Made by a program: the position numbers and the translations under genes
In this document: one piece after another, positions 31,912 to 40,998 of the stretch
Layout of the letters: each line of letters begins with the position of its first letter
How positions within the stretch are numbered: the first letter of the stretch is position 1
From: ZC4RG30 sp039917615
GTDB taxonomy: Bacteria; Pseudomonadota; Gammaproteobacteria; Steroidobacterales; Steroidobacteraceae
NCBI GenBank assembly: GCA_039917615.1
Contig: JBDSJD010000024.1
Coordinates: forward strand, 94,938-158,937
Length of the DNA stretch: 64,000 nucleotides
Direction: 5' to 3'
The notes under the pieces: model-generated
Databases searched by the model: none
What the model was told of the DNA's origin: nothing
The model's input: only the letters and a program-made list of their open reading frames with translations

Positions 31912-33750
31912 CTACTTGAGTGCCCGGCTGGCCAGCGATGCGAATTCTGCGGCCTTCATGAAGCCAACCACGCGGAAGTTGTGTCGTTCCGCGCCATCGG
32001 TGCCGTAGAAGACGATAGTCGGAGGGCCGAAGATACCAAAATGTTTCAGCAGCGCCTGGTCGGCGTCGTCGTTGGCGGTGACATCGGCCTGTAGCCACAC
32101 AGTGTTGGCCAGTGCCGCGCGCACTACTGGCGTGGGGAAGGTGTATTTCTCCATCTCCTTACAGGACACGCACCAGTCGGCATAGAAATCCAGCATGACT
32201 GTCTTGCCTGCCCCCTTGGCCGCCGCAACCTGTGCGTTCAGATCATCCAGGGATTTGATGCGCTGGAAGGGCAATTCCACATGCGCCGCGGTCGCGCGCA
32301 ATGGTTGCAGCGGATCGGTGGCACCCCTGACGGCACCGATCAGGATGAGCGCGGCGTACACGCCGGCAACCGCGCCGAGCAAACGCACTGCCAGGCGGGC
32401 GCCCGGGCTCTTCACCGCAGCGCGTAGCAAGATAATCGCCAATGCAGCGAGCGGCAGGATCCACAGCACGAAGCTCACGCGCTCAGGCAGGATGCGCGAC
32501 AGCATCCACACGGCCACGGCCAGCATCAGCGCGCCGAAGACCTGCTTGACGGTATCCATCCACGCGCCGGCGCGCGGCAGTAACTGGCCGGCAGAAGCAC
32601 CAACGACGAGCAGTGGCATCCCCATCCCGATGGCCATCGAAAACAGTGCAATACCACCGCGTACCATCTGGCCGGATTGGCCGATGACCGACAATGCCGC
32701 CACCAGTGCGGGCCCCACGCAGGTGGTAACAATCAGCGCCGAAAGCGCGCCCATTGCCGCCACCCCGATGTAGCTGCCAGCCTTCTGCTGGTTGCTCATC
32801 TGGGTCAGCCGCGTCTGGATGAAGGACGGCATCTGCACGGTGTAAAAGCCGAACATTGATAACGCCATTGCAACAAACAGCGTGCTGAACAGCAGAATGA
32901 TCCAGGGTTGCTGAAACAATGTCTGCGCCTGCTGCCCGGCTGCCGCGAATGCCACGCCCGCTGCGGTATAGGTCGCCGCCATGCCCAGCACATAGGCCGC
33001 CGACATCGAAAACGCGCGGGCACGGGTAACGTTGGCGCCTTCACCTGCAATGATGCCGGCAACGATCGGCACCATCGGCAGTACACAGGGTGTGAACGAA
33101 AGCAGCAGGCCGGCCAGGAAGAATGCACCCGCCATCACGAACACATTTCCGCTGCGGATCAGGTTGGCAAGCTGGTCCTGTTTGGACACGTAGGGTTCAT
33201 CCGCTGAACTGCCCGCAGGAAGCGCGGAGACGCTCGTGGCCTCGGGCATTTCAACATTGAATTCCTTCGTCTGTGGCGGATAGCAGATGCCGGTGTCCTT
33301 ATCGCAGCCCTGATAGCTGACCTTGATCGGTAGCGTGAAGGCTGCCTTCGAACCGCGCGATACCGGCAGTTTCGCCGTGACGTCGTGCTGGTAGATCTCC
33401 TGCTTACCGAAGAACTCATCTTCCGTGACCTTGCCGGCTGGCAGATCCGGTGTCCCCAGTGCCGCCGGCTGACCCTCCGCTGCCGTGAATTTCATCTTGT
33501 TGCGGTAGAGGTAGAAGCCACCCGGTCGAACCTGGAAAGTCACCTCGATGCGGTCGGGTGCTGTCGCAATGGCGCTGACCTTGAAGGCGGTGTCGACACA
33601 GACGAAATCTTCGGTGTCCTTGCATGCGTTGCCGACAGCGGCGATGGACGCCACATCAGCTGCCGAGGCAGTAACTGAAATTCCGGGGCCAGCCAGCAGG
33701 GTCAGGGCCAGCAGGTTCAGCGCGGGGCGGAACAGGGCCTGGAAGCGCAT
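31912..33750 (-). CDS. dsbD: Thiol:disulfide interchange protein DsbD
   Basis: The 612-residue product has a signal peptide and an N-terminal DsbD-alpha domain containing the Cys pair in YQGCDKDTGICYPP. The eight-helix CcdA-like membrane core carries the key cysteines in FTPCVLPMVPI and TTCVGPALVA, and the C-terminal thioredoxin domain has the active site DFYADWCVSCKEME. DsbD carries electrons from cytoplasmic thioredoxin to periplasmic reductases. All catalytic cysteine pairs are present. ATG 33750 gives the signal peptide; the extended upstream frame is rejected. It probably heads the dsbD-to-purD run. Confidence 0.95.
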   Translation of the reverse strand: MRFQALFRPALNLLALTLLAGPGISVTASAADVASIAAVGNACKDTEDFVCVDTAFKVSAIATAPDRIEVTFQVRPGGFYLYRNKMKFTAAEGQPAALGTPDLPAGKVTEDEFFGKQEIYQHDVTAKLPVSRGSKAAFTLPIKVSYQGCDKDTGICYPPQTKEFNVEMPEATSVSALPAGSSADEPYVSKQDQLANLIRSGNVFVMAGAFFLAGLLLSFTPCVLPMVPIVAGIIAGEGANVTRARAFSMSAAYVLGMAATYTAAGVAFAAAGQQAQTLFQQPWIILLFSTLFVAMALSMFGFYTVQMPSFIQTRLTQMSNQQKAGSYIGVAAMGALSALIVTTCVGPALVAALSVIGQSGQMVRGGIALFSMAIGMGMPLLVVGASAGQLLPRAGAWMDTVKQVFGALMLAVAVWMLSRILPERVSFVLWILPLAALAIILLRAAVKSPGARLAVRLLGAVAGVYAALILIGAVRGATDPLQPLRATAAHVELPFQRIKSLDDLNAQVAAAKGAGKTVMLDFYADWCVSCKEMEKYTFPTPVVRAALANTVWLQADVTANDDADQALLKHFGIFGPPTIVFYGTDGAERHNFRVVGFMKAAEFASLASRALK

Positions 33751-33820
33751 AGGGACTCCGGAAAAGGGGCGGCGGCGCGGCGATTCTACAGCCGCGGCCA
33801 GAAGTAATAGTGCGATCACC

Positions 33821-33850
33821 CTTGAATCCTCAGGTTCCGCCGCTATGATT
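33821..33850 (+). promoter_or_regulatory. Likely groES promoter (sigma-70-like, with a sigma-32-like -35)
   Basis: TTGAAT at 33822-33827 and TATGAT at 33844-33849 are spaced by 16 bases, giving four and five matches to the sigma-70 hexamers. The same -35 reads CTTGAA (33821-33826), the sigma-32 -35 hexamer, and a partial CGCTAT lies at 33841-33846 where the sigma-32 -10 would start. The predicted transcript would begin around 33856, immediately before the CIRCE operator. Confidence 0.6.
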
Positions 33851-33858
33851 ACCGCCCG

Positions 33859-33885
33859 TTAGCAGCCGACGGGTGAGAGTGCTAA
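33859..33885 (+). promoter_or_regulatory. CIRCE operator (HrcA binding site) upstream of groES
   Basis: The element reads TTAGCAGCC, a 9-base spacer, then GAGTGCTAA. The right arm matches the CIRCE consensus at all nine positions; the left arm matches seven of nine (consensus TTAGCACTC). Spacing is the canonical 9 bases. It lies at the expected transcription start, 95 bases upstream of the groES ATG. CIRCE is the operator for the heat-shock repressor HrcA. A short hairpin (AACCCCGG at 33887-33894 with its complement at 33898-33905) follows. Confidence 0.88.
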
Positions 33886-33979
33886 CAACCCCGGGATCCG
33901 GGGTTGGGCATCCCGCCGACAAGCACGCACCGGTTTTTTCAACATCTCGTTACTTACAACTCTTGAAGGAGTGGCAAAC

Positions 33980-34273
33980 ATGAAGATTCGCCCCCTCCAC
34001 GACCGCATCATTGTGAAGCGGCTCGAGGAATCACGGACATCAGCAGGCGGCATCATCATCCCTGACACCGCAACCGAAAAGCCCATCCAGGGCAAGGTCG
34101 TCGCGGTAGGCAAGGGAAAGATCCTGGAAGACGGATCCGTCCGCGCGCTGGACGTAAAGATCGGCGACAAAGTCCTGTTCGGCAAATACGGCGGAACGGA
34201 AGTTAAGGTCGACGGCGACGATCTCCTGGTCATGCGTGAAGAAGACGTCATGGCCGTCATCGAGGGCAAATAA
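33980..34273 (+). CDS. groES: Co-chaperonin GroES
   Basis: The 97-residue product (MKIRPLHDRIIVKRLEE...) has the mobile loop region ESRTSAGGIIIPDTATEKP, the VVAVGKGKI segment and the FGKYGGTEVKVDGDDLLVMREEDV C-terminus. It caps the GroEL ring. GAAGGAG at 33965-33971 supports ATG 33980 rather than the GTG at 33971, where it would overlap. It is followed by groEL after two bases, one operon controlled by the CIRCE element upstream. Confidence 0.97.
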   Translation: MKIRPLHDRIIVKRLEESRTSAGGIIIPDTATEKPIQGKVVAVGKGKILEDGSVRALDVKIGDKVLFGKYGGTEVKVDGDDLLVMREEDVMAVIEGK

Positions 34274-34275
34274 TC

Positions 34276-35922
<1,647 letters not shown>

Positions 35923-35957
35923 CGCCGAGCGTTACTTCGACCATCGTTCGATGAAGA

Positions 35958-35992
35958 AGCCTCGGCGAGGAAACTTGCCGGGGCTTTTTCTT
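35958..35992 (+). terminator. groEL terminator
   Basis: A stem AGCCTCGGCGAG (35958-35969) pairs with CTTGCCGGGGCT (35974-35985) at ten of twelve positions around a GAAA loop, and TTTTCTT follows. This is a good Rho-independent terminator. The sequence right after it resembles the 5' end of the group II intron at 38946. Confidence 0.85.
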
Positions 35993-36013
35993 GTGCGCTC
36001 GGCACGGGCGCAC
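35980..36013 (+). repeat. 34-nt repeat, copy 1: terminator tail plus intron-like 5' end
   Basis: This segment matches 38933-38966 at 32 of 34 positions. It spans the last bases of the groEL terminator stem, the T-tract with CTT, and the 21 bases that form the 5' end of the group II intron in copy 2 (GTGCGC...GGGCGCAC, a small hairpin). Similarity stops abruptly afterwards. It looks like the residue of a deleted intron, or a trace of rearrangement. Confidence 0.7.
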
Positions 36014-36068
36014 CCCCGCCAGGCATCTCTTGCAAAATGGCGACTCTAATGCCATTCTGAGACTCATA

Positions 36069-37223
36069 ATGGCATTTATCCCACGATTCCTGAGCGCCGG
36101 GAAGGACCACTTCTTCCTGCTTGGCCCCCGCGGCACGGGAAAAACCCTGTGGTGTACGCACCAGTTTCCTGATGCGATGCGCATCGATTTACTGGACCCG
36201 GCTACTCTTCGCCAGCTATCCGCCCGACCCGAGCGCCTGATTGAGCTCGTTGCAGCCAACTCCCGAAAGAAGCACATCGTCATAGACGAAATCCAGAAAC
36301 TTCCGGAACTACTGGAGGTGGTGCACCTGCTGATAGAACGCAAAAGTGGCCAGAAATTCGTCCTCACAGGGTCGAGTGCCCGCAAGCTACGCCGCCACGG
36401 CGTAAATCTGCTGGGCGGGCGGGCAGCACAGAAATATCTCCACCCCTACATGGCCGCAGAGCTGGGACCACGTTTTCACCTTGCCACCGCACTTCGACTG
36501 GGCATGCTGCCCGTAGTGTGGGCAGCTGACGATCACGAGGCCATCCTTCAAGCCTACAACGGCCTCTACTTGCGTGAAGAAGTGCAGATGGAAGGCCTTG
36601 TGCGCAACATTGGTTCGTTTTCGCGTTTTCTGGAGGCGATGAGTTTTGCACACGGTTCAGTATTGAACCTTGCGGCAGTTTCGCGCGAATGTCAGGTCAA
36701 TCGCAAAACCGCCGAAGGATATCTCGAGATACTTGAAGACTTGTTGCTGGGCTTTCGCATCAACGTATTCACGAAGCGCGCCAAGCGTGCGGTCGCATCA
36801 CATCCGAAGTTCTATTTCTTCGACTCCGGCGTCTTTCGGGCCAACCGACCCATCGGTCCACTGGATTCCGCCTCTGAACTGGACGGCGCTTCGCTGGAAG
36901 GGCTGGTCGCGCAGCACCTGCGCGCCTGGTGCGACTACTCACCCGGCCGCCATGAACTGCACTACTGGCAAACGCGCTCGCAAGTCGAAGTGGACTTTGT
37001 CGTCTACGGGGAGAGCGGTCTCTACGCCATTGAGGTGAAGAACTCCCGCAAGGTAGATCCTGACGATCTGCGGGCACTGAAGGCTTTCGGTGAGGACTAT
37101 CCGCAAGCCAAGCGCTATCTGCTTTATCGCGGCAAAGATCGACTGATGCGTGACGGCATCCTTTGCGTGCCATGCGACGACCTGTTGCTCGAACTCACGC
37201 CGGGACACTTCCCCGCACCGTAG
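36069..37223 (+). CDS. ATP-binding protein, AAA_14 plus DUF4143
   Basis: The 384-residue product has an N-terminal AAA_14 domain with Walker A FLLGPRGTGKTLW (about residues 16-28), Walker B KHIVIDEIQKLPEL and a sensor-like FVLTGSSARKLRR. The C-terminal DUF4143 domain has the VEVDFVVYGESGLYAIEVKNSRK stretch, which resembles a nuclease-like core (D-x-x and E-V-K). Such proteins are common accessory genes in bacteria and archaea; roles are unproven. The upstream in-frame extension is antisense-like and is rejected. It lies just behind groEL, at the start of a patch of toxin and intron debris. Confidence 0.85.
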   Translation: MAFIPRFLSAGKDHFFLLGPRGTGKTLWCTHQFPDAMRIDLLDPATLRQLSARPERLIELVAANSRKKHIVIDEIQKLPELLEVVHLLIERKSGQKFVLTGSSARKLRRHGVNLLGGRAAQKYLHPYMAAELGPRFHLATALRLGMLPVVWAADDHEAILQAYNGLYLREEVQMEGLVRNIGSFSRFLEAMSFAHGSVLNLAAVSRECQVNRKTAEGYLEILEDLLLGFRINVFTKRAKRAVASHPKFYFFDSGVFRANRPIGPLDSASELDGASLEGLVAQHLRAWCDYSPGRHELHYWQTRSQVEVDFVVYGESGLYAIEVKNSRKVDPDDLRALKAFGEDYPQAKRYLLYRGKDRLMRDGILCVPCDDLLLELTPGHFPAP

Positions 37224-37599
37224 CTTCGCTTGTCCCGGAGGCCTGCGAGACCTTCGTGCCAACTCCGCAACATGTGCTGCCGATTTCCGTGAAGTCAACG
37301 TGTGCAGCCATTGCTTCACGCACCAGTGGCCCGACTTCGCTCATCGCTGTGCCGATCTGCTCAACGATTTCGATCTGCTCCCGTGCCGTTACTCCAAACG
37401 TGACGGTGACAAAAGTCTGCAGGCTCCTGCCGGGATCCCAAGTCTTGCGCCCCATGAAGGAGATGGCCGGCGGATTCTTTGTATAGCCTGGGTAGGCGGT
37501 GGTGGTGATCATGTCGTACGCCGGTGCCAGATGAACGTCATCGTGACGGGTATAACGCAGGGCGAGATTCTTGGCGTGACAATCCGCATTGCGCAGGGC
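37195..37599 (-). pseudogene. HipA toxin remnant (C-terminal kinase part)
   Basis: The frame encodes the HipA C-terminal catalytic region: the NADCHAKNLALRY segment (equivalent to NGDAHLKN, the catalytic loop) and VHLAPAYDMITTTAYPG (with the metal-binding Asp), followed by a helical FGVTAREQIEIVEQIGTAM tail. The first two thirds of HipA and any HipB antitoxin are absent; the frame upstream of about 37599 becomes a Pro-rich low-complexity sequence unrelated to HipA. HipA phosphorylates glutamyl-tRNA synthetase when intact. This is therefore a decayed toxin, overlapping the 3' end of the ATPase gene by 29 bases. Confidence 0.75.
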
Positions 37600-37778
37600 A
37601 TAGGAGCGGGAGGTGATAGGTGGGTTGAGTGTCCTATCCGCTGGTGGGTCCTCGGGTGGCGGGGGTAGGGGTGGGGGCGGAGGCGGGCGTTGACGGTTGC
37701 GTGCCCGCCAGATCCCCGCGGTCACTACGGTTGAATTAGCATGTAGTCCAGGAACCAGAAGACGAGCAGGAAAGCCCG

Positions 37779-38657
37779 ATGCTGCCTTTCATCGCCAGCC
37801 GCTCAATCAGCCTGACATCTCTCCGCAGCGGCCGCAGGGCGGCACTAGCCAATTTATTCCTGCTCGTTCTGCTGATCGCGCCTGACGCCGTTGTTTGTGC
37901 CGGCGAACCACCCGCACTCCCAGCAATGACCGAAGAGGAGCAGGCCGATGCCAATGCTGCCGCGCAACGCGGCGTGCAAATCTACCTGCATGATCGCGCC
38001 GCCTGGCTTGCCACCGACGAAGCGCGCAAGCTGAAGGCGTTTCGCGACGAGAAGCGGGGCGATGGTTACGTGACCGAACGTCGCGGCAATGAGATTCGCG
38101 TGACGTTCTTTGGCGCTGGGACAAAAGACTCGCCGCTCGCGCTATATCGAGTCATCGTTCCGGACTCGGCAGCTGCACAGCCGGCGGAGGCGCTGGAAAA
38201 TCCGGAGCCTCTTTCCGGGTATGAAGCAGGGGCCGTGGCTGCGCGGAAGTTGGCAATGCGTCAGAAAGTGGAGCTCTGTGGCAAGACCTACAACTCGGTG
38301 GTTCTGCCAGCACCTGCAGGCAGCGACGCGCGCTGGATCGTGTATTTGCTTCCAGGCACAACAGAGAGGAATGTCATACCGATGGGGGGCGCGTGGAGAA
38401 TGGAAGTCAATGCAGCGGTTGATACCGTGCTTTCGCAGCGCACCTACACCCGCTCCTGCTTCCAGATGCCCGACGATCCCAAGGCCGAGGCGCTGGTGCT
38501 CACGCACCTGATGGATCCGGTTCCGACAGAGCTGCACGTATTTTGGAGCCTGACTGCGCGCAAGATGATCATGGTTCTGATGACGCAGAATGAATCCGTC
38601 TGGGCGGTGAGTCGAGGCAGCGTCGGTCTGGTCGAACGTGGGTCATTCTCAAACTAG
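37779..38657 (+). CDS. Secreted protein of unknown function
   Basis: The 292-residue product has a signal-like N-terminus (GRRAALANLFLLVLLIAPDAVVCA, cleavage near residue 41) and a mature part with three cysteines, one of them in VELCGKTYNSVV. Segments such as WIVYLLPGTTERNVIPMGGAWRMEVNA and HVFWSLTARKMIMVLMTQNESVWAV are beta-rich. No domain is recognised. It sits in the patch between the HipA and VapC remnants and is the only intact frame there besides the ATPase. Confidence 0.65.
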   Translation: MLPFIASRSISLTSLRSGRRAALANLFLLVLLIAPDAVVCAGEPPALPAMTEEEQADANAAAQRGVQIYLHDRAAWLATDEARKLKAFRDEKRGDGYVTERRGNEIRVTFFGAGTKDSPLALYRVIVPDSAAAQPAEALENPEPLSGYEAGAVAARKLAMRQKVELCGKTYNSVVLPAPAGSDARWIVYLLPGTTERNVIPMGGAWRMEVNAAVDTVLSQRTYTRSCFQMPDDPKAEALVLTHLMDPVPTELHVFWSLTARKMIMVLMTQNESVWAVSRGSVGLVERGSFSN

Positions 38658-38882
38658 CTAGCCGCGATGCGGCGTCAAAAACCTGCAGCGCGGGCCTGTC
38701 GCCTTGCGCAGCTTCTCATCCAGCGTGGCTAGCGGCAGATCATAGATCTCGGCGATGGCTATGTACCAGGCGTCATAGCTCGTGATGTTGTGACGCAGCT
38801 CCCACACACGCCCGGCAAACGGGTCGAATGGAAGTAGTTCCAGCTCACCGCGCAGGAATTCCTGCATGGACTGACCCTGCAA
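38658..38882 (-). pseudogene. VapC (PIN-domain toxin) remnant, C-terminal part
   Basis: About 75 codons encode the second half of a PIN-domain ribonuclease: ELELLPFDPFAGRVWELRHNITSYDAWYIAIAEIYDLPLATLDEKL, with the conserved D in SYDAWY and the D in LATLDE. The first half with the catalytic Asp near the N-terminus and the conserved Glu is missing; an in-frame TAA at about 38918 blocks extension. No VapB antitoxin is present. The truncation point is next to the terminator and intron, so the toxin was probably cut during rearrangement. Confidence 0.75.
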
Positions 38883-38917
38883 TGCCGCGCGACCGGCGGC
38901 GCTGGCGCCATGGTCTT

Positions 38918-38945
38918 AAAGGCCCCGCTCTTGGGGCCTTTTCTT
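38918..38945 (+). terminator. Perfect 9-bp hairpin with T-tract, the intron target
   Basis: AAAGGCCCC (38918-38926), a 6-base loop and GGGGCCTTT (38933-38941) are followed by TCTT. The group II intron begins directly after it. Class C introns insert behind intrinsic terminators, so this hairpin is best read as the intron's target site. The gene it once served is not obvious; no intact plus-strand gene ends close upstream. Confidence 0.75.
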
Positions 38946-38966
38946 GTGCGCCCGGCACGGGCGCAC
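38933..38966 (+). repeat. 34-nt repeat, copy 2 (at the intact intron 5' end)
   Basis: This is the partner of 35980-36013, with 32 of 34 bases identical. It covers the 3' half of the terminator hairpin, TTTTCTT, and the first 21 bases of the intron. The copies are about 2.95 kb apart and flank the ATPase, HipA remnant, secreted unknown and VapC remnant. Confidence 0.7.
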
Positions 38967-39573
38967 TCTTGGAGGTGCAAGTCCTCCCGCGAGCTGACCA
39001 CAGTGAGCGAAGCGAAGCGCAACTGCGAGAGGGTGACCGATCGTGGGGAGGAAGCGTGGAGCGAAGCTGCGGGCCGATGTACAAGAACCGGATCTGAGGC
39101 GATGCCGATCAGGGCGAGCGGGCAAGAAGTCGCGAAGCTCTTGTGGTCAAGATCAGGCAGCGTAAATCCGGCGGCCGTGCAGTGAAGGAGTGCGTTCTTA
39201 CCCGGGGAGATCTCTTCTTTGTGCCTGTAAAGGGCAGCACCGCAAGGTGGTGAGGAGAAGTCAGCAGAGGCCGTAGTAGTCGCGAGACGAAGGGCCGAAG
39301 GAATGGGAGAGCAGAAGACTCTCGGCTCTCGGCAGGCGATTGCCTCAGATGCCCACTTCGGTGGGGCTCGCCAAGTTGCAGGAGGTGGTGAATCCGTCTC
39401 CGACCTGCGCAGTGAGGAACGCGTACCGATGACCGTGCTGCAAGAAGCTCAGGCCGTGCGGCTGGGGTAACCCGGTGGCCCGGACCTCAACCGTTCCAAC
39501 CGCCCGGTGCGGACCCGCATGCCGGGTGGTGTGGGAGGGGAGCGACGGTGTTACCGTTGCCCCCTATCCCGAT
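38946..39573 (+). mobile_element. ORF-less group II intron, class C-like
   Basis: The element starts with GTGCG right behind a terminator hairpin. Near the end, domain V folds at 39499-39530: ACCGCCCGG pairs with CCGGGTGGT, a TG bulge precedes the 3' strand, and a short TGCG/CGCA stem is capped by GACC. The CCGC start suggests the CGC catalytic triad typical of class C. Domain VI follows at about 39533-39570 (GGGAGGGG ... CCCCTATCCC). Length is roughly 630 bases, much less than an intron carrying a reverse transcriptase; no RT or maturase frame exists, so splicing or movement would need a protein in trans. The exact 3' end (39573 or 39576) is uncertain. Confidence 0.85.
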
Positions 39574-39708
39574 TATTCTGCGGTCGACAGCGCAAAAAGC
39601 TCTGGCGTGCAATTACCGGACCGGTATTTCAAAAGGCGGAAAAGCAAATCACCAGTTATTTCTCGGACACCACACTAGGGTCCAGCGCTTCAGGAGTGAT
39701 CCGGTTCG

Positions 39709-40833
39709 CTACCTGAGCGAAAACCGAACTTGCTGATTCACACAGTCGCCCTGCGGCACGAAATTCACCATGCCAGGAATGAACCGAATCATCATGCCGT
39801 ACTTCATTGCGGCGCTGTCCAGGGCTCTCGATCTTGAGGACTCCTTCACGGTGGATTCGGTCACTATGCCGCTGGCGTCAAAACAGATCGTCACAGTGAC
39901 GTTTCCTTGCTCCTTGTCCCGTACCGATTCTGGGGGATAGAAGTCGGCCAAATTGGGTTTGTAGGTCACCACAAACCTTGTCTTGACATCGGCCTGCGCT
40001 CCGGCAGGCCGACTGGCGGTCAATGGTCTTGCTCCGCTGGCCATGGCCTCGCAGGCGTCGCCAAAGGGCAGGTGAAGCGGATCCTTCGCCAGTTGTTGCG
40101 CCAGATCGCGAAAGCCGCTCACGATCTGGGGCGGCGCTTCCGCAGCAATGACGCTTGCTCTTTGAATCGCTGCGGCCTTCATCTCGTCATCCACCCAGGA
40201 TAGTGCCAGCGTATCGTCCATCATGGCCCTTGCCTCGGGCTCAGCGATCAACATCCCTTCAATCTGCTCCGGAGATATTTTCCCCTTGAGCTTCGGTTCA
40301 AAGCGAAGACGCTGCATGACGCCTATCACGGCAAAGGTATTGCAGAGCGTCAGCTCCCTTTTTCGTGCCAAGGTTCTCTCTACCTTCAACTGTTGCAGGC
40401 ACAGACCCGTCCAGGCGTCCCGCAGCAACTGATCAGGGCCAACCGGGTTGTCGGCCGGATTCTGCTGAACGGACTGCCTTGTGACTTGGGCGATGATTGC
40501 CGGCTCCGACTGCAGCACAATGCCGAGGTTGACCGCATCGTCGAATGACCGGTTGTCCAGTGCGACCAGCGCGGGCTCTGCAGGCCGTGTGACGCGCATC
40601 GCATCGCGAGCGGAAGAGCTTGAGTAGCGCAAAAGGTCGCGATACTGCGAGAGCCCGGCCTTGTCCGCAGTCACCGGCCCCCGCATCTGTGACATGACAT
40701 AGTGCTGCTGCCGGCTCGCCGTAAAGCCACAGACCTGCGACATGGCCTGCTGCCTGTCCGCTTCAAGTGCGTGCACCTGGGGTGCAACCAGGCAGAAGGC
40801 CGGCAGCAACAAACGGGCGATTAGCTGGAGCAT
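39709..40833 (-). CDS. Secreted protein with TonB C-terminal-like domain
   Basis: The 374-residue product has a signal peptide (MLQLIARLLLPAFCLVAPQVHA) and a long helical middle part. The C-terminal domain (about residues 285-374) has a TonB_C pattern: NLADFYPPESVRDKEQGNVTV, CFDASGIVTESTVKESSRSRALDSAAMK and QQVRFSLR. Only the signal peptide anchors it, so it is probably a soluble periplasmic protein and not a classical TonB. Two Cys residues in the last part could pair. The start at 40833 is the one that gives the signal peptide. Function is unknown. Confidence 0.75.
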   Translation of the reverse strand: MLQLIARLLLPAFCLVAPQVHALEADRQQAMSQVCGFTASRQQHYVMSQMRGPVTADKAGLSQYRDLLRYSSSSARDAMRVTRPAEPALVALDNRSFDDAVNLGIVLQSEPAIIAQVTRQSVQQNPADNPVGPDQLLRDAWTGLCLQQLKVERTLARKRELTLCNTFAVIGVMQRLRFEPKLKGKISPEQIEGMLIAEPEARAMMDDTLALSWVDDEMKAAAIQRASVIAAEAPPQIVSGFRDLAQQLAKDPLHLPFGDACEAMASGARPLTASRPAGAQADVKTRFVVTYKPNLADFYPPESVRDKEQGNVTVTICFDASGIVTESTVKESSRSRALDSAAMKYGMMIRFIPGMVNFVPQGDCVNQQVRFSLR

Positions 40834-40910
40834 GGCGCTTACTGGAATTCCTTTCCTGGATCCCATGCTAGCAGAGGGTATGCGAGAACTCATCGATGCC
40901 GACTTCACAG

Positions 40911-40944
40911 CCAAAGAAAAGGCCCAGCTGTTGCCAGCCGGGCC
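40911..40944 (-). terminator. Terminator of the ompA-like gene
   Basis: On the minus strand, GGCCCGGCTG (40944-40935) pairs with CAGCTGGGCC (40930-40921), all but one position, around a 4-base loop, and TTTTCTTT follows. It lies 55 bases after the OmpA-family stop and so ends that transcript. Confidence 0.85.
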
Positions 40945-40998
40945 GTCTTGATCCATCACATCAGCCCAAGGTTGCCCCAGGTGGCGTGCGGTTGACGC

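Noticed and set aside
39475..39678. Small frames within and after the intron
   Set aside because: They run through domain V/VI structure; the translations (such as VVWEGSDGVTVAPYPD) are typical of misread group II intron 3' ends.
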